Shown here piece after piece: positions 21,903 through 31,670 of a stretch of 48,415 nucleotides of DNA. The stretch is from positions 1 through 48,415 of the forward strand of contig JAUVYN010000016.1 in NCBI GenBank assembly GCA_030603065.1, given 5' to 3'. The translations under genes and the position numbers were made by a program. Source of the stretch: Pseudomonas sp. (lineage in GTDB: Bacteria; Pseudomonadota; Gammaproteobacteria; Pseudomonadales; Pseudomonadaceae). The notes under the pieces were generated by a model, which saw only the letters and a list, made by a program, of their open reading frames with translations, had not been told where the DNA came from and did not search any database. Each line of letters opens with the position of its first letter. The first letter of the stretch is position 1.

Positions 21903-21989
21903 ATGCATGGCTTTTTCAGGCATCCTAGGGACGAGAAGCCAGCGGGCCCTGGCCGGGGTTTGATTTAGCACAAGGTAGTTCACCGGATA

Positions 21990-23492
21990 ATGAAACCTAC
22001 GCTCGTCCTCAAGATGGGGCAGCAGCTGACGATGACGCCGCAGCTGCAGCAGGCCATCAGACTCTTGCAGCTTTCCAGCCTCGACCTTCAGCAGGAGGTA
22101 CAGGAGGCTCTGGAAGCCAATCCGATGCTGGAGATGGCAGACGATGGCGACGACGACTTCTCTCCAGCCAACCGCGACGCCGGCAACGATAACGATGAGG
22201 CGCCGGCAGTCACCATGCCCGAGCCCGTCGCACTGGACTCCATCGAGCAACACGGCAGCTCCGAAGAGGAAGGCAACTGGAACGAGGCGATCCCCAACGA
22301 GCTACCCGTGGATACCCAGTGGGAAGACGTCTATCAGACCTCTGCCAGTTCGCTGCCGAGCAACGATGATGAAGACTGGGATTTCACCTCGCGTACCGGT
22401 ACAGGCGAAACCCTGCAAAGCCATCTGGAATGGCAACTGAATCTGATTCCGCTATCGGATACCGACTACCAGATCGCCATTGCGCTCATCGATGGCATCA
22501 ATGCCGACGGCTACCTGGAAGAGTCACTCGATGACATCCTCGCCTCCCTCGATCCCGAGCTTGAGGTGGAGATGGATGAGGTCGAGATGGTTCTGCATCG
22601 CATCCAGCAGTTCGAGCCGGTTGGGGTAGGTGCGCGCGACCTGCGCGAATGCCTGCTGCTGCAGCTGCGCCAGCTGGCGCCGGATACACCAATGCTCGAG
22701 CAGGCGATGCGCGTGGTGCGAGACCACCTCGAACTCCTCGGCAATCGCGACTTCGCTCAGCTGATGCGGCGCGCAAAGCTGAAGGAAGAGCAGCTGCGCG
22801 ATGCCGTTGCGCTCATCCAGACGCTCAATCCGCGCCCCGGCTCGGAGATCGCCTCAGGCGAGGCCGAGTACGTGATTCCCGACGTGATCGTGCGCCGCGA
22901 TAACAACCGCTGGATCGTCGAGCTCAACCAGGAGGCCGTGCCCAAGGTGCGGGTCAACAGCCACTATGCTTCCATGGTGCGCCGTGCTGATACCAGCAAT
23001 GACAATACCTATTTGCGCAACCATCTGCAGGAGGCTCGCTGGTTCATCAAAAGCCTGCAAAGCCGCAATGAAACACTGATGAAGGTCGCGACCCAGATCG
23101 TCGAGCACCAACGCGGTTTTCTCGAGCATGGTGAAGAGGCCATGAAGCCTCTGGTCCTGCACGACATCGCCGAGGCCGTAGGCATGCATGAGTCGACGAT
23201 CTCGCGGGTGACAACGCAGAAGTTCATGCATACCCCACGGGGCATATTCGAACTCAAATACTTCTTTTCGAGCCATGTGGGCACCAGCGAGGGTGGCGAA
23301 TTTTCGTCTACCGCGATCCGCGCGCTGATCAAGAAACTGGTATCGACCGAAAACCCGAAAAAGCCATTGAGCGACAGCAAGATCGCTGGTTTACTGGAAG
23401 AACAGGGCATCCATGTAGCCAGAAGAACAATTGCGAAATATCGCGAATCGCTCAACATAGCGCCGTCCAGCGAGCGTAAGCGGCTGGTCTGA
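21990..23492 (+). CDS. rpoN: RNA polymerase sigma-54 factor
   Basis: Alternative sigma factor recognising -24/-12 promoters and requiring AAA+ activators; it controls nitrogen metabolism, motility and other functions. The 500 residues begin with the Gln/Leu-rich activator-interacting region I ([21 protein letters not shown]). A strongly acidic region II lies at roughly 48-120, then the core-binding domain. The HTH motif is [19 protein letters not shown] and the RpoN box is [10 protein letters not shown] near the C terminus. The downstream order rpoN-hpf-ptsN-rapZ-npr is conserved in gammaproteobacteria. Confidence 0.98.
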   Translation: MKPTLVLKMGQQLTMTPQLQQAIRLLQLSSLDLQQEVQEALEANPMLEMADDGDDDFSPANRDAGNDNDEAPAVTMPEPVALDSIEQHGSSEEEGNWNEAIPNELPVDTQWEDVYQTSASSLPSNDDEDWDFTSRTGTGETLQSHLEWQLNLIPLSDTDYQIAIALIDGINADGYLEESLDDILASLDPELEVEMDEVEMVLHRIQQFEPVGVGARDLRECLLLQLRQLAPDTPMLEQAMRVVRDHLELLGNRDFAQLMRRAKLKEEQLRDAVALIQTLNPRPGSEIASGEAEYVIPDVIVRRDNNRWIVELNQEAVPKVRVNSHYASMVRRADTSNDNTYLRNHLQEARWFIKSLQSRNETLMKVATQIVEHQRGFLEHGEEAMKPLVLHDIAEAVGMHESTISRVTTQKFMHTPRGIFELKYFFSSHVGTSEGGEFSSTAIRALIKKLVSTENPKKPLSDSKIAGLLEEQGIHVARRTIAKYRESLNIAPSSERKRLV

Positions 23493-23517
23493 AGGAATGG
23501 ATTAAACGTGGCACACC

Positions 23518-23533
23518 GGGCGATTCTTCGCCC
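23518..23533 (+). other. Hairpin in the rpoN-hpf intergenic region
   Basis: GGGCGA-TTCT-TCGCCC forms a perfect 6-bp stem with a 4-base loop, followed by the palindrome AGATATATCT. It has no T-tract, so it is more likely an mRNA stability or attenuation element than a terminator. It lies about 30 bases before the hpf start. Confidence 0.3.
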
Positions 23534-23563
23534 AGATATATCTAGCCAACCAGGAGAAGCCGT

Positions 23564-23872
23564 ATGCAATTGAACATAAGCGGTCATCAACTCGACATCA
23601 CTGACGGATTGCGCGACTACGTTACCGAAAAAATGGGTCGCCTGGAGCGACACTTCGACAAGATCACCAACGTGCAGGTCATCCTCGAGGTTGAAAAGCT
23701 TCGCCAGAAGGCAGAAGCCATCCTGCACGTTTCCGGCGGCGAAGTCGTCGCCAACGCGGAGCACGAGGACATGTACGCTGCGATCGATCTGCTGACCGAC
23801 AAGCTCGACCGCCAGCTCATCAAGCACAAGGAAAAGAATATCGACCGCCTGCAAGGCGCCCACGACCGATAA
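23564..23872 (+). CDS. hpf: Ribosome hibernation promoting factor, short form
   Basis: Binds the 30S decoding region and promotes 100S ribosome dimers or inactive ribosomes in stationary phase. It has 102 residues with the start MQLNISGHQLDITDGLRDYV. The basic surface helix region MGRLERHFDKITNVQVILEVEKLRQ and the HEDMYAAIDLLTDKLDRQL motif are present. The short length (no C-terminal dimerisation domain) identifies the HPF/YhbH type. CAGGAG precedes the ATG. Confidence 0.95.
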   Translation: MQLNISGHQLDITDGLRDYVTEKMGRLERHFDKITNVQVILEVEKLRQKAEAILHVSGGEVVANAEHEDMYAAIDLLTDKLDRQLIKHKEKNIDRLQGAHDR

Positions 23873-23893
23873 GGCCCCACTGGCCGCGTAACC

Positions 23894-24352
23894 ATGCAAA
23901 TAGAAACCATCCTTACCCCCGAGCGCACCTTTGCAGGTGTGCAAGGGGGCTCGAAAAAACGTGTGCTCGAGCTTATCGGCAAGCTGATTGCCGAGCACAC
24001 CAACCTCGATTCGGACGCCATCTACGAAAGCCTGATCGCCCGCGAGAAGCTCGGGTCGACCGGCTTCGGCCACGGCATTGCGATCCCCCATTGCCGGATT
24101 GCCAATTGCACGAAGGCCATCGGCGCCCTGCTTCAACTGGAGAGCAAGATCGATTTCGACGCCCTGGATGGCGAGCCCGTGGATCTCATTTTCGTGCTGC
24201 TGGTACCGCAGGAAGCGACCGAACAGCATCTGCAGATTCTGAAGATGCTGGCGGAAAAGCTCGACCAGCAGGCTTTGCGTGAAAAGCTGCGTCGATGCCC
24301 TGATGCAGCCAGTCTGTATTCGACCATGGTCGACGCCGGGAGCGGAGGCTGA
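23894..24352 (+). CDS. ptsN: Nitrogen PTS enzyme IIA(Ntr)
   Basis: Regulatory phosphocarrier of the nitrogen PTS that influences potassium homeostasis, carbon-nitrogen balance and polymer storage. The 152 residues form a PTS EIIA type-2 (mannitol/fructose) domain. The phosphorylatable His66 lies in [12 protein letters not shown]. Other family stretches are EKLGSTG and [11 protein letters not shown]. Phosphate arrives through PtsP and NPr; npr is two genes downstream and ptsP is elsewhere. It starts 21 bases after hpf. Confidence 0.96.
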   Translation: MQIETILTPERTFAGVQGGSKKRVLELIGKLIAEHTNLDSDAIYESLIAREKLGSTGFGHGIAIPHCRIANCTKAIGALLQLESKIDFDALDGEPVDLIFVLLVPQEATEQHLQILKMLAEKLDQQALREKLRRCPDAASLYSTMVDAGSGG

Positions 24353-24353
24353 C

Positions 24354-25208
24354 ATGCGGCTGGTCATTGTCAGTGGTCGGTCAGGCTCCGGCAAGAGTAC
24401 CGCCCTGCATCTACTCGAAGACAATGGCTTCTACTGCATAGACAACCTTCCCGCCGGCCTGCTACCGGTACTCGCGCGCCAGGCCACGCAGGCGGATCTG
24501 AATCTGCCCAAGGTGGCGATCAGCATAGACGCGCGCAATCTTGCCAGTGATCTCGAGCGCTTCCCGGAGTTGCTCGAGAAGGTGCGCAGCACCGGAATCC
24601 GCTGTGACATTCTGTTCCTGGCGGCCACTGACGAGGTGCTGATCAAGCGCTTTTCGGAAACCCGCCGCAAGCATCCGCTGACCGATGCGAATCAGTCGCT
24701 GGCAGAAGCCATTGCCGCCGAGTTGCGCTTACTCGAGCCGATCATCGACCTGGCCAACCTCAAGATCGACACCAGTCACCTGACGCTCTACCAGCTACGG
24801 GATCTCCTGAAGCAGCGCTTGCTGGGCAGTGAACAGCATACTCCTTCGGTACTGATCCAGTCGTTTGGCTTCAAGCGGGGCGTGCCGGTAGACTCGGATC
24901 TGGTGTTCGACGTTCGCTGCCTTCCCAACCCCTACTGGAAACCCGAGCTTCGCCCGTTCTCCGGCAAGGACGAGCAGATACGTACCTATCTCGAGGCGCA
25001 GCCCGATGTCCAGGAGATGTATCAGGATATCTTCAATTTCCTGAAAAAATGGCTGCCGCGTTTCGCGGCGGGCGAGCGCAGCTACATGAGTATCGCGATC
25101 GGCTGTACCGGCGGCCACCACCGCTCGGTGTACATTGCGGAGCGTCTGGTTCGCGAGCTTGGTCCATCCACACCCAATTTGCTGATCCGCCACCGCGACC
25201 TGCCCTGA
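24354..25208 (+). CDS. rapZ: RNase adapter / nucleotide-binding protein RapZ
   Basis: RapZ (YvcJ/YhbJ family) protein of 284 residues. In E. coli it delivers the sRNA GlmZ to RNase E and so controls GlmS and amino-sugar supply. In Pseudomonas, which lacks obvious GlmY/GlmZ, the role is less clear. Seen are Walker [10 protein letters not shown] (8-16), a Walker-B-like stretch and the C-terminal signature [16 protein letters not shown] use ATG 24354, one base after the ptsN stop and preceded by GGAGG. A longer frame from 24279 lies inside ptsN. Confidence 0.95.
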   Translation: MRLVIVSGRSGSGKSTALHLLEDNGFYCIDNLPAGLLPVLARQATQADLNLPKVAISIDARNLASDLERFPELLEKVRSTGIRCDILFLAATDEVLIKRFSETRRKHPLTDANQSLAEAIAAELRLLEPIIDLANLKIDTSHLTLYQLRDLLKQRLLGSEQHTPSVLIQSFGFKRGVPVDSDLVFDVRCLPNPYWKPELRPFSGKDEQIRTYLEAQPDVQEMYQDIFNFLKKWLPRFAAGERSYMSIAIGCTGGHHRSVYIAERLVRELGPSTPNLLIRHRDLP

Positions 25209-25211
25209 GCC

Positions 25212-25484
25212 ATGCCAACTACCCGTATTCAGATCATCAACAAGCTGGGCCTGCACGCACGCGCAGCTGCCAAATTCGTCGGTATCGCCAATCGCTACGG
25301 ATGTCAGGTAAGAATAGGCAGCGGCGACGACCTGATGGTCGACGGCAAGAGCATAATGCAGGTCATGATGCTGGCAGCGAGCAAGGGTAGCGAGGTGTGC
25401 ATCCACTGCGACGGGGAACAGGCCGACGAAGCGATGGCCGCCCTCTGCGAGCTGATCAACAACTATTTCGACGAGGGCGAATAG
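25212..25484 (+). CDS. ptsO: Nitrogen PTS phosphocarrier protein NPr (PtsO)
   Basis: HPr-like phosphocarrier linking PtsP (EI-Ntr) to PtsN. It has 90 residues. The phosphorylated His15 lies in NKLGLHARAAAKF, and Ser47 in VDGKSIMQVMML corresponds to the regulatory-serine region of HPr. It starts three bases after the rapZ stop and ends the rpoN cluster; pmbA converges 20 bases away. The gene is also called npr. Confidence 0.95.
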   Translation: MPTTRIQIINKLGLHARAAAKFVGIANRYGCQVRIGSGDDLMVDGKSIMQVMMLAASKGSEVCIHCDGEQADEAMAALCELINNYFDEGE

Positions 25485-25504
25485 GCTGTCGGGAAGTCCC
25501 TGCT

Positions 25505-26863
25505 TCAGGCGCCGCCGACGGTCATGCCCTCGATCAGCCAGCTGCCGGTGACGTTGTTGCCGCGACGCTCGATATCCGAGCCAACGTAGGCAAGCTGACG
25601 GAACATGTCGCGGAGATTGCCGGCAATGGTAACTTCCTTGACCGGATGACTGATCACCCCATTTTCCACCCAGAAGCCTCCAGCCCCTCGGGAATAGTCG
25701 CCGGTAACCATATTGACGCCCTGCCCCATGAGCTCGGTGACCAGCAACCCCGTGCCCATTTCGCGAAGTAGTGCTTCGAGTCCACCGTCCAGATTACTGG
25801 TGATGTGCAGATTGCTGACACCGCCGGCATTGGCTGTGCTTGGCAAGCCGAGTTTGCGTCCGGAGTAGGTGCTGAGTACCCAGCTGCGCAGAATGCCGCG
25901 CTCGATGAAGGACTGCTCCCGCGTGGCCAGTCCATCGCCGTCAAAGGCAGAACTGCCGAGTGCGCGTGGCAGGTGCGGGCGCTCGTCGATGGTTACCCAG
26001 TTGGGGAATACCTGTTCGCCAAGCGCATCCAGCAGGAATGTCGACTGGCGATAGACCGATCCGCCGGAGATGGCTCCGACCAATTGGCTGAGCAGACCGC
26101 TGGCCTGATCTGCGGCAAAGACTACCGGTACCCGCGCAGTCCTTACCGAACCGGCGCCGAGCCGCGCCAGCGTACGCTCGGCGGCCTTGCGACCAAGGGC
26201 TTCAGCCGACGGCAGGCGCTCGGCGAGCCGATCCACGCCATACCAGTAGTCACGCTGCATGCCTTCATCGCTCGCGACGATCATCACTGCCGAAGCACTG
26301 TGCCGAGTACCGATCGAACTCCCTATGAAACCGTTGCTGTTGCCATATACCCGACAGCCCTGCTGGGTGCTGACGTTCGCGCTATCGCTGTTAAGGCGAG
26401 AATCCAGCGCCAGCGCGGCGGCTTCACACTCCAAAGCCCGCTCGATGGCCTGCTCCGCGGACAACTGCCAGGGATGATACAGGTCCAGGTCCGGCAGCTC
26501 TTTGGCCATAAGCTGCGGATCAGCCAGGCCGGCGTGGGGATCTTCGGATGCATGCCGGGCGATCGTCAATGCAGCCTCGATGGCAGCGCGAATGGCAGCA
26601 TCGGAGGTATCCGAGGTGCTTGCCGAGCCCTTGCGCTGCCCCGCGTAAAGCGTGATCCCGAAGCCCTGGTCGCGATTGAACTCGACCGTTTCCACCTCAC
26701 CCTGGCGCACGGCCACCGAAAGCCCGGTGTTGTGACTGACCACCACCTCACAGGCGCTGGCGCCCTGTCTGCGAGACTCTTCGAGGATGAAGGCAACCCG
26801 GTCTTCGAGGTGGGCACGGGTGGCCTGGGGTTCGTCGTGCTGGCTGGGGGCGTTTCGAGTCAT
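25505..26863 (-). CDS. pmbA: Metalloprotease PmbA (TldE), TldD partner
   Basis: Subunit of the TldD-PmbA (TldD/E) heterodimeric zinc protease, implicated in microcin maturation and antitoxin degradation. The 452-residue protein belongs to the PmbA/TldD family (N-terminal modulator-of-gyrase-like domain; C-terminal [22 protein letters not shown] and [14 protein letters not shown]). PmbA lacks the zinc ligands found in TldD. I use ATG 26863 with AAGGAG upstream; a longer frame to 26953 overlaps the darP start. tldD is not in the window, though in P. aeruginosa it lies close by. Confidence 0.94.
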   Translation of the reverse strand: MTRNAPSQHDEPQATRAHLEDRVAFILEESRRQGASACEVVVSHNTGLSVAVRQGEVETVEFNRDQGFGITLYAGQRKGSASTSDTSDAAIRAAIEAALTIARHASEDPHAGLADPQLMAKELPDLDLYHPWQLSAEQAIERALECEAAALALDSRLNSDSANVSTQQGCRVYGNSNGFIGSSIGTRHSASAVMIVASDEGMQRDYWYGVDRLAERLPSAEALGRKAAERTLARLGAGSVRTARVPVVFAADQASGLLSQLVGAISGGSVYRQSTFLLDALGEQVFPNWVTIDERPHLPRALGSSAFDGDGLATREQSFIERGILRSWVLSTYSGRKLGLPSTANAGGVSNLHITSNLDGGLEALLREMGTGLLVTELMGQGVNMVTGDYSRGAGGFWVENGVISHPVKEVTIAGNLRDMFRQLAYVGSDIERRGNNVTGSWLIEGMTVGGA

Positions 26864-26884
26864 GAGTTCTCCTTGGCAGCGGGC

Positions 26885-26912
26885 ATTGTACCCCGGACAG
26901 GCGACCTGTGAA
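26885..26912 (-). promoter_or_regulatory. Promoter of pmbA
   Basis: On the minus strand TTCACA (26907-26912) and TACAAT (26885-26890) are separated by 16 bases, about 20 bases upstream of the pmbA ATG. Both hexamers are close to consensus. It overlaps the probable darP promoter on the other strand. Confidence 0.55.
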
Positions 26913-26922
26913 CGGGTATCAT
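26894..26922 (+). promoter_or_regulatory. Possible promoter of darP
   Basis: CGGACA (26894-26899) and TATCAT (26917-26922) are separated by 17 bases; the predicted start is about 25 bases before the darP ATG. It interleaves with the divergent pmbA promoter, so the two may compete for polymerase. Confidence 0.4.
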
Positions 26923-26951
26923 GGCGGCGAACAGGCAGGGTCGAGACCACC

Positions 26952-27467
26952 ATGACAGATTATCAAGATGAAGAGCAACTTGACGAAGGCAAGAGCAAGT
27001 CGCAAATCAAGCGTGAGCTGCACGAACTGCAGGAACTGGGCCGACGTCTGACGGAGCTCAAACCGGCCCAGCTCGACAAGCTGCCGCTTACCGACAAGCT
27101 CCGCCGTGCTCTCGACGAAGCCCACCGCCATACTGCCAGAGGCGCGCTCAAACGCCACCTCAGCTTCGTAGGCAAGCTTATGCGCGATCAGGACATCGAA
27201 GCGATCCAGGCCTACGTGGATCGCCTCGACAGCAGTAGCCAGGCCCATGCGCAACACTTTCACGGTATCGAGCGCTGGCGCGATCGGCTGGTGTCCGGCG
27301 ACCCTGCACAGCAGGAGGCCTTCATTGCCGAGTATCCGGAGACCGACCGACAGAATCTGCGCAATCTGGTCCGTCAGGCGCAAAAGGAAGCGGCGGAGAA
27401 CAAGCCACCAGCGGCAGCACGCAAGATTTTCAAGCTGGTTCGTGAGGCTGTCGAAGAGCAACTGTAA
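26952..27467 (+). CDS. darP: Dual-action ribosomal maturation protein DarP (YjgA)
   Basis: Small basic/acidic helical protein (171 residues) of the YjgA family, which assists late 50S subunit maturation. It starts [23 protein letters not shown]. The family stretches [31 protein letters not shown] and the C-terminal [17 protein letters not shown] are present. I chose ATG 26952 because the acidic N terminus is typical; the frame extends back to 26787 into the pmbA 5' region without family features. It is divergent from pmbA, as in P. aeruginosa. Confidence 0.92.
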   Translation: MTDYQDEEQLDEGKSKSQIKRELHELQELGRRLTELKPAQLDKLPLTDKLRRALDEAHRHTARGALKRHLSFVGKLMRDQDIEAIQAYVDRLDSSSQAHAQHFHGIERWRDRLVSGDPAQQEAFIAEYPETDRQNLRNLVRQAQKEAAENKPPAAARKIFKLVREAVEEQL

Positions 27468-27527
27468 TTCCGGCGCGCTGCGTGTCTGGCTAAAGGCCAG
27501 CATTTTCAATCGTTTGCGTCTATTGGC

Positions 27528-27557
27528 GAAACTTCCGCTGCGCTGCTAGCTTCAAAG
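27528..27557 (+). promoter_or_regulatory. AlgU/RpoE-like promoter of egtD-egtB
   Basis: GAAACTT (27528-27534) and TCAAAG (27552-27557), separated by 17 bases, resemble the ECF sigma consensus GAACTT-N16/17-TCtgA. The predicted start is about 25 bases before the egtD ATG, with GAGG just upstream of the ATG. No better sigma-70 promoter is seen here. Confidence 0.4.
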
Positions 27558-27566
27558 CTGAGCAGC
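27542..27566. repeat. Inverted repeat overlapping the egtD promoter
   Basis: GCTGCTAGCTT (27542-27552) and AAGCTGAGCAGC (27555-27566) are complementary around a 2-base centre with one unpaired G. The repeat covers the proposed -10, so it could be a repressor operator or a 5' end hairpin. Confidence 0.4.
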
Positions 27567-27585
27567 CAGTCGCCGAGGTCCGTCA

Positions 27586-28569
27586 ATGAACATCGCTCTG
27601 CCAACTCCCCGTATCGAACATGCCCTGCATACCGATCCGGCACACGAACGCGCCGCTCTACTGCAAGGCTTGCTTCAGCCGGCCGCGCGCATCGACTCCA
27701 AGTATTTTTACGACAACGTCGGTTGCGAGCTTTTCACCCGCATCTGCGAGCTGGACGAGTACTATCCCACTCGAACCGAAGCTGCGATTTTCCGCAGCTG
27801 TGCCGAAGACATTGCTGCGGCACTGCCGTCTGGCGCTCAGTGGATCGACCTGGGCTGTGGTGACTGCGCCAAGTCGCGTCTGTGGCTGGAGCAGATACAC
27901 GCCAGTCGACTGGTTGGGGTAGACATCGCCGGAGAATTTCTGCAGTCCGCTCTCACCGGCCTCGCAGCCTGTCACCCGCATCTCGAATGTATCGGTGTAG
28001 TGAGCGATTTCACTCAGCGTCTGGACCTGTCCCAGGTGATCGACGAACGCCCGGACGCACCACCAGTGTTTTTCTACCCAGGCTCCTCCATCGGCAACTT
28101 CACCCGTCCTGACGCGCTGCGACTGTTGCGCAGTATTCGCTCCCAGTGCGGAACGCGCGGGCGGCTGCTGATCTGCGTGGATCTACTGAAGCCCAGAGAT
28201 GTACTGGAAGCTGCCTATGACGATGCTCTGGGTGTGACTGCCGAATTCAATCTGAACGTCCTGGAGGTGGTCAACCGCGAGCTGGACGCCGATTTTTCTC
28301 GCGAGCGCTTCAGCCATCGTGCCCTGTTCGATAGCCAGCATGGGCGGATCGAGATGCATCTCGTTGCCCAGTGCGATCAGGACGTGCGCCTGAGCGAAAG
28401 GAATCTGCGCCACTTCAGCGAAGGCGAACATGTGCTGACCGAGTACTCACACAAGTACTCCACTACAGAGTTTGGTGCCATGCTCGCCGAGGCGGGCTTT
28501 GGCCGCTTCGAGGTATGGACCGATCCGAAGGACTGGTTCGGTGTCTTTCTGGCGGAACCCACTGCATGA
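27586..28569 (+). CDS. egtD: L-histidine N-alpha-methyltransferase, EgtD type
   Basis: SAM-dependent enzyme that trimethylates L-histidine to hercynine, the first step of ergothioneine synthesis. The 327 residues carry the EgtD signatures SKYFYDNVGCELFTRICEL plus DEYYPTRTEAAI, the SAM loop WIDLGCGDCAKSR, the acidic loop VGVDIAG and FYPGSSIGNF. The SAM loop has GCGDCAK where many homologues have GSGSSEK, a modest departure. It overlaps egtB by 4 bases (ATGA). egtA, egtC and egtE are absent from the window, so the sulfur donor and C-S lyase must be encoded elsewhere or differ. Confidence 0.88.
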   Translation: MNIALPTPRIEHALHTDPAHERAALLQGLLQPAARIDSKYFYDNVGCELFTRICELDEYYPTRTEAAIFRSCAEDIAAALPSGAQWIDLGCGDCAKSRLWLEQIHASRLVGVDIAGEFLQSALTGLAACHPHLECIGVVSDFTQRLDLSQVIDERPDAPPVFFYPGSSIGNFTRPDALRLLRSIRSQCGTRGRLLICVDLLKPRDVLEAAYDDALGVTAEFNLNVLEVVNRELDADFSRERFSHRALFDSQHGRIEMHLVAQCDQDVRLSERNLRHFSEGEHVLTEYSHKYSTTEFGAMLAEAGFGRFEVWTDPKDWFGVFLAEPTA

Positions 28570-29780
28570 GTATCATCCAGACTCCCAAGCCGGCAATGCT
28601 GCTGACTGCGCGCTACCGGGAGGTACGCCAGTACAGTCTCGACCTGATCGACGGCCTGTCTGCGGAAGACTGTCAGTTGCAGTCCATGCCCGACGCCAGC
28701 CCTCTCAAATGGCATCTGGCGCATACTACCTGGTTCTTCGAAACCTTCGTGCTCGGCGGACTGGCCGAGCCGCCCGAGCCCTTTCATCCATCCTATCGTT
28801 ATCTCTTCAATTCGTATTACGTGGGGGTTGGTCCGCGGCATACGCGGGCCGAACGTGGCCTGCTCTCCCGCCCGAGTCTCGGAGAGATACTCGATTATCG
28901 CCAGCAGGTCGACGATCGGATCACACTGGCGCTAGCCAGCCAGACCCTGCCGGATGAACTGCTGCAGTTACTTGAGCTCGGTCTGCATCACGAGCAACAG
29001 CATCAGGAGCTGATGCTGACTGATCTGAAACATCACTTTTCATGCAACCCCCTGTACCCGGCCTGGCGTGATCAGTCGCCGGATGCCCGTAAGCAGACAG
29101 CAGATGAACAGAGGCGTTTCATTCGCCTCGCCGGCGGCAAGGTCGAAATCGGCCACGCTGCAGGACAATTCGCCTTCGACAATGAGACTCCGCGCCACAG
29201 CGTCTGGCTGGAGCCTTTCGAGCTGGCCTCGCACAACGTCAGTAATGGCGAATATCTGGCCTTCATGGCCGATGGTGGGTATGCGCGACCCGAACTCTGG
29301 CTCTCGGATGGCTGGGACAAGGTGTGCAGTGAAGACTGGCGCGCTCCGCTGTACTGGCAACACGAGGATGAGCGTGGCTGGCTTGCCTTTACCCTCCACG
29401 GCCTGGCGGAACTGGAACATACTGCAGCCGTCTCTCATCTGAGCTTCTACGAGGCTGACGCTTACGCCCGTTGGGCCGGCGCCCGACTGCCCAGTGAAGG
29501 AGAATGGGAGGCGGCAGCCACCTCCGGCGAGCCGTTTCGCGGGCTACATGATGAAGTATGGCAATGGACCAACAGTGCCTATCTCGCCTATCCTGGCTTC
29601 AAGCCTGCGGCCGGCGCGGTCGGTGAGTACAATGGCAAGTTCATGATCAACCAGATGGTATTGCGCGGTGGCTCCCTGGCGACCCCGGCCGGGCATGCCC
29701 GCGCCACCTACCGCAACTTCTTCCCGCCCCAGGCGCGCTGGCAATTCAGCGGTCTGCGCCTGGCACGAGATCCCGACTGA
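28566..29780 (+). CDS. egtB: EgtB-type iron(II) sulfoxide synthase
   Basis: Non-haem iron enzyme that joins hercynine to a thiol donor (gamma-glutamylcysteine or cysteine) as a sulfoxide in ergothioneine synthesis. From ATG 28566 it has 404 residues. The N-terminal DinB-like domain carries the iron-ligand motif HEQQHQE (HX3HXE) and WHLAHTTWFFE, with the first His. The C-terminal formylglycine-generating-enzyme (FGE-sulfatase) domain includes FELASHNVSNGEYLAF, ARLPSEGEWE and RNFFPPQARWQFSGLRLARD. A SenA-like role in selenoneine synthesis is possible for this family, but senB and senC are not adjacent. Followed by a strong terminator. Confidence 0.86.
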   Translation: MSIIQTPKPAMLLTARYREVRQYSLDLIDGLSAEDCQLQSMPDASPLKWHLAHTTWFFETFVLGGLAEPPEPFHPSYRYLFNSYYVGVGPRHTRAERGLLSRPSLGEILDYRQQVDDRITLALASQTLPDELLQLLELGLHHEQQHQELMLTDLKHHFSCNPLYPAWRDQSPDARKQTADEQRRFIRLAGGKVEIGHAAGQFAFDNETPRHSVWLEPFELASHNVSNGEYLAFMADGGYARPELWLSDGWDKVCSEDWRAPLYWQHEDERGWLAFTLHGLAELEHTAAVSHLSFYEADAYARWAGARLPSEGEWEAAATSGEPFRGLHDEVWQWTNSAYLAYPGFKPAAGAVGEYNGKFMINQMVLRGGSLATPAGHARATYRNFFPPQARWQFSGLRLARDPD

Positions 29781-29816
29781 TCCCACATTCGCGTTCAGCA
29801 TACGGTCGCGCAAAAC

Positions 29817-29850
29817 AAAGGGCCGCCCTGTTGCCAGGGCGGCCCTTTTT
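29817..29850. terminator. Strong bidirectional rho-independent terminator
   Basis: AAAGGGCCGCCCTG and CAGGGCGGCCCTTT form a perfect 14-bp stem with the loop TTGC. It is flanked by T-runs on both strands. It lies between the convergent egtB and acyl-CoA dehydrogenase genes and can stop both. Confidence 0.93.
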
Positions 29851-29864
29851 CCTTGCAACGATGC

Positions 29865-31670
29865 TTAGTAGCCGAGTGCGAAGGCGTCTTCGGCCATATC
29901 CATCAGGTTGTCGGCACCGGACATGATGGCGTCGACGTGCATGCGGGTACGCGGCAGGATACGCTGGAAGTAGAAGCGTGCGGTCTGCAGCTTGGCCTTG
30001 TAGAAGGCTTCGTCGCTGGTACCCGCAGCCAGCTTCTCGGCGGCGACGCGAGCCATGTCTGCCCAGAAGTAGGCCAGGCAGGCGTAACCTGAGTACATGC
30101 AGTAGTCGACTGCAGCGGCACCGACCATTTCACGATCCTTCATGGCGGCCATGCCGATCTTCATGGTCAGCTCGCCCCACTCCTTGTTCAGCTGTGCCAG
30201 CGGGCCGACGAATTCCTTGATGGACTCGTTGCCTTCGTTGTTCTGGCAGAACTTGTGAACGATCTTGGTGAAGCCCTTGAGCGCTTCGCCCTGGGTCATC
30301 AGAACCTTGCGGCCGAGCAGGTCGAGGGCCTGGATACCAGTGGTGCCTTCGTACAGCATGGAGATACGGGCGTCACGCACGTTCTGTTCCATACCCCACT
30401 CAGCGATGAAACCGTGGCCACCGTATACCTGAACGCCGTGATTGGCCGCCTCGAAGCCGACTTCGGTCATGAAGGCCTTGGCGATCGGGGTGAGGAAGGC
30501 CAGCATGGCGTCGGCCTGCTTGACCTGCTCCGGATCCTTGCTGTTCTTCAGAATGTCGACCTGCTTGGCGGTGAAATACACCATGGCGCGATTGCCTTCG
30601 GTGAACGCCTTCATGGTCAGCAGCATGCGGCGCACGTCCGGGTGCACGATGATCGGATCAGCAGGCTTGTCGGGTGCCTTGTTGCCGGTCAGGGAACGCA
30701 TCTGCAGACGCTCGCGGGCGTATTTGATAGCCCCCTGGAAGGCAATTTCCGAATGCGCCAGACCCTGCAGTGCAGTACCCAGGCGGGCAGTGTTCATGAA
30801 GGTGAACATCGCGTTCAGACCCTTGTTCGGTTCGCCGATCAGGAAACCGGTAGCGCCATCGAAGTTCATCACGCAGGTCGCGTTGCCGTGAATACCCATC
30901 TTGTGCTCGAGGGAGCCGCAGTTCACGCTGTTGCGCTCACCCTTCTCGCCGTTCGCGTCAGGCAGGAACTTGGGCACGATGAACAGGGAGATGCCCTTGG
31001 TGCCGGACGGTGCGTCGGGCAGGCGAGCCAGTACGATGTGGACGATGTTCTCGGCCAGGTCGTGCTCACCGGAAGAAATGAAGATCTTGGTGCCGGAAAC
31101 CTTGTAGGTGCCATCGGCCTGGGGCTCGGCCTTGGTGCGCAGCATCCCCAGGTCGGTGCCGCAATGCGGCTCGGTCAGACACATGGTGCCCGTCCACTGA
31201 CCGGATACCAGCTTGGTCAGGTAGACGTGCTTGTGCTCGTCGGTACCATGGGTGGAGATGGTGTTCATGCAGCCGTGGGACAGGCCGGGGTACATGCCCC
31301 AGGACCAGTTGGCCTGGCCGATCATTTCGCTGATGGCAAGACCGAGCGACTCGGGCAGGCCCTGTCCACCATGGTCAACGTCATGGGCCAGGCTCGGCCA
31401 GCCGCCTTCGACGTACTGCTGATAAGCTTCCTTGAAGCCGGTCGGCGTCTTGACGCCCTCGGGAGACCAGGTGCAGCCTTCGATGTCGCCGACACGATTC
31501 AGCGGGGCGATGACCTGCTCACAGAACTTGGCGCCTTCCTCAAGGATGGCATTGACCATGTCCGGGGTCGCTTCTTCACAGCCTGGCAGGCTCTTGTAGT
31601 GCTCTTCATAACCCAGGACTTCATCACGAACAAAGCGGATGTCCCGCAGGGGAGCCTTGTAATCTGGCAT
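29865..31670 (-). CDS. Acyl-CoA dehydrogenase, large FadE5/DmdC-like family (PA0506-type)
   Basis: FAD-dependent enzyme forming trans-2-enoyl-CoA in fatty acid beta-oxidation. From ATG 31670 it has 601 residues ([13 protein letters not shown]), with an N-terminal extension and a C-terminal domain longer than classic ~380-residue dehydrogenases. Seen are the FAD-site stretch [36 protein letters not shown] and the catalytic-Glu segment [16 protein letters not shown]. The position next to the small flagellar-like gene and bio genes matches P. aeruginosa PA0506 from memory. The chain-length preference cannot be read. A strong promoter with PsrA-type boxes lies upstream, suggesting induction by long-chain fatty acids. 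Confidence 0.92.
   Translation of the reverse strand: MPDYKAPLRDIRFVRDEVLGYEEHYKSLPGCEEATPDMVNAILEEGAKFCEQVIAPLNRVGDIEGCTWSPEGVKTPTGFKEAYQQYVEGGWPSLAHDVDHGGQGLPESLGLAISEMIGQANWSWGMYPGLSHGCMNTISTHGTDEHKHVYLTKLVSGQWTGTMCLTEPHCGTDLGMLRTKAEPQADGTYKVSGTKIFISSGEHDLAENIVHIVLARLPDAPSGTKGISLFIVPKFLPDANGEKGERNSVNCGSLEHKMGIHGNATCVMNFDGATGFLIGEPNKGLNAMFTFMNTARLGTALQGLAHSEIAFQGAIKYARERLQMRSLTGNKAPDKPADPIIVHPDVRRMLLTMKAFTEGNRAMVYFTAKQVDILKNSKDPEQVKQADAMLAFLTPIAKAFMTEVGFEAANHGVQVYGGHGFIAEWGMEQNVRDARISMLYEGTTGIQALDLLGRKVLMTQGEALKGFTKIVHKFCQNNEGNESIKEFVGPLAQLNKEWGELTMKIGMAAMKDREMVGAAAVDYCMYSGYACLAYFWADMARVAAEKLAAGTSDEAFYKAKLQTARFYFQRILPRTRMHVDAIMSGADNLMDMAEDAFALGY

Noticed and set aside
23509-23524. Possible sigma-54 promoter (TGGCAC...) upstream of hpf
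   Set aside because: The -24 half TGGCAC is present, but the required GC at -12 is replaced by GA at the correct 10-base spacing.
23009-24424. 471-codon minus-strand ORF across rpoN, hpf and ptsN
   Set aside because: It is antisense to three well-recognised genes and spans their boundaries.
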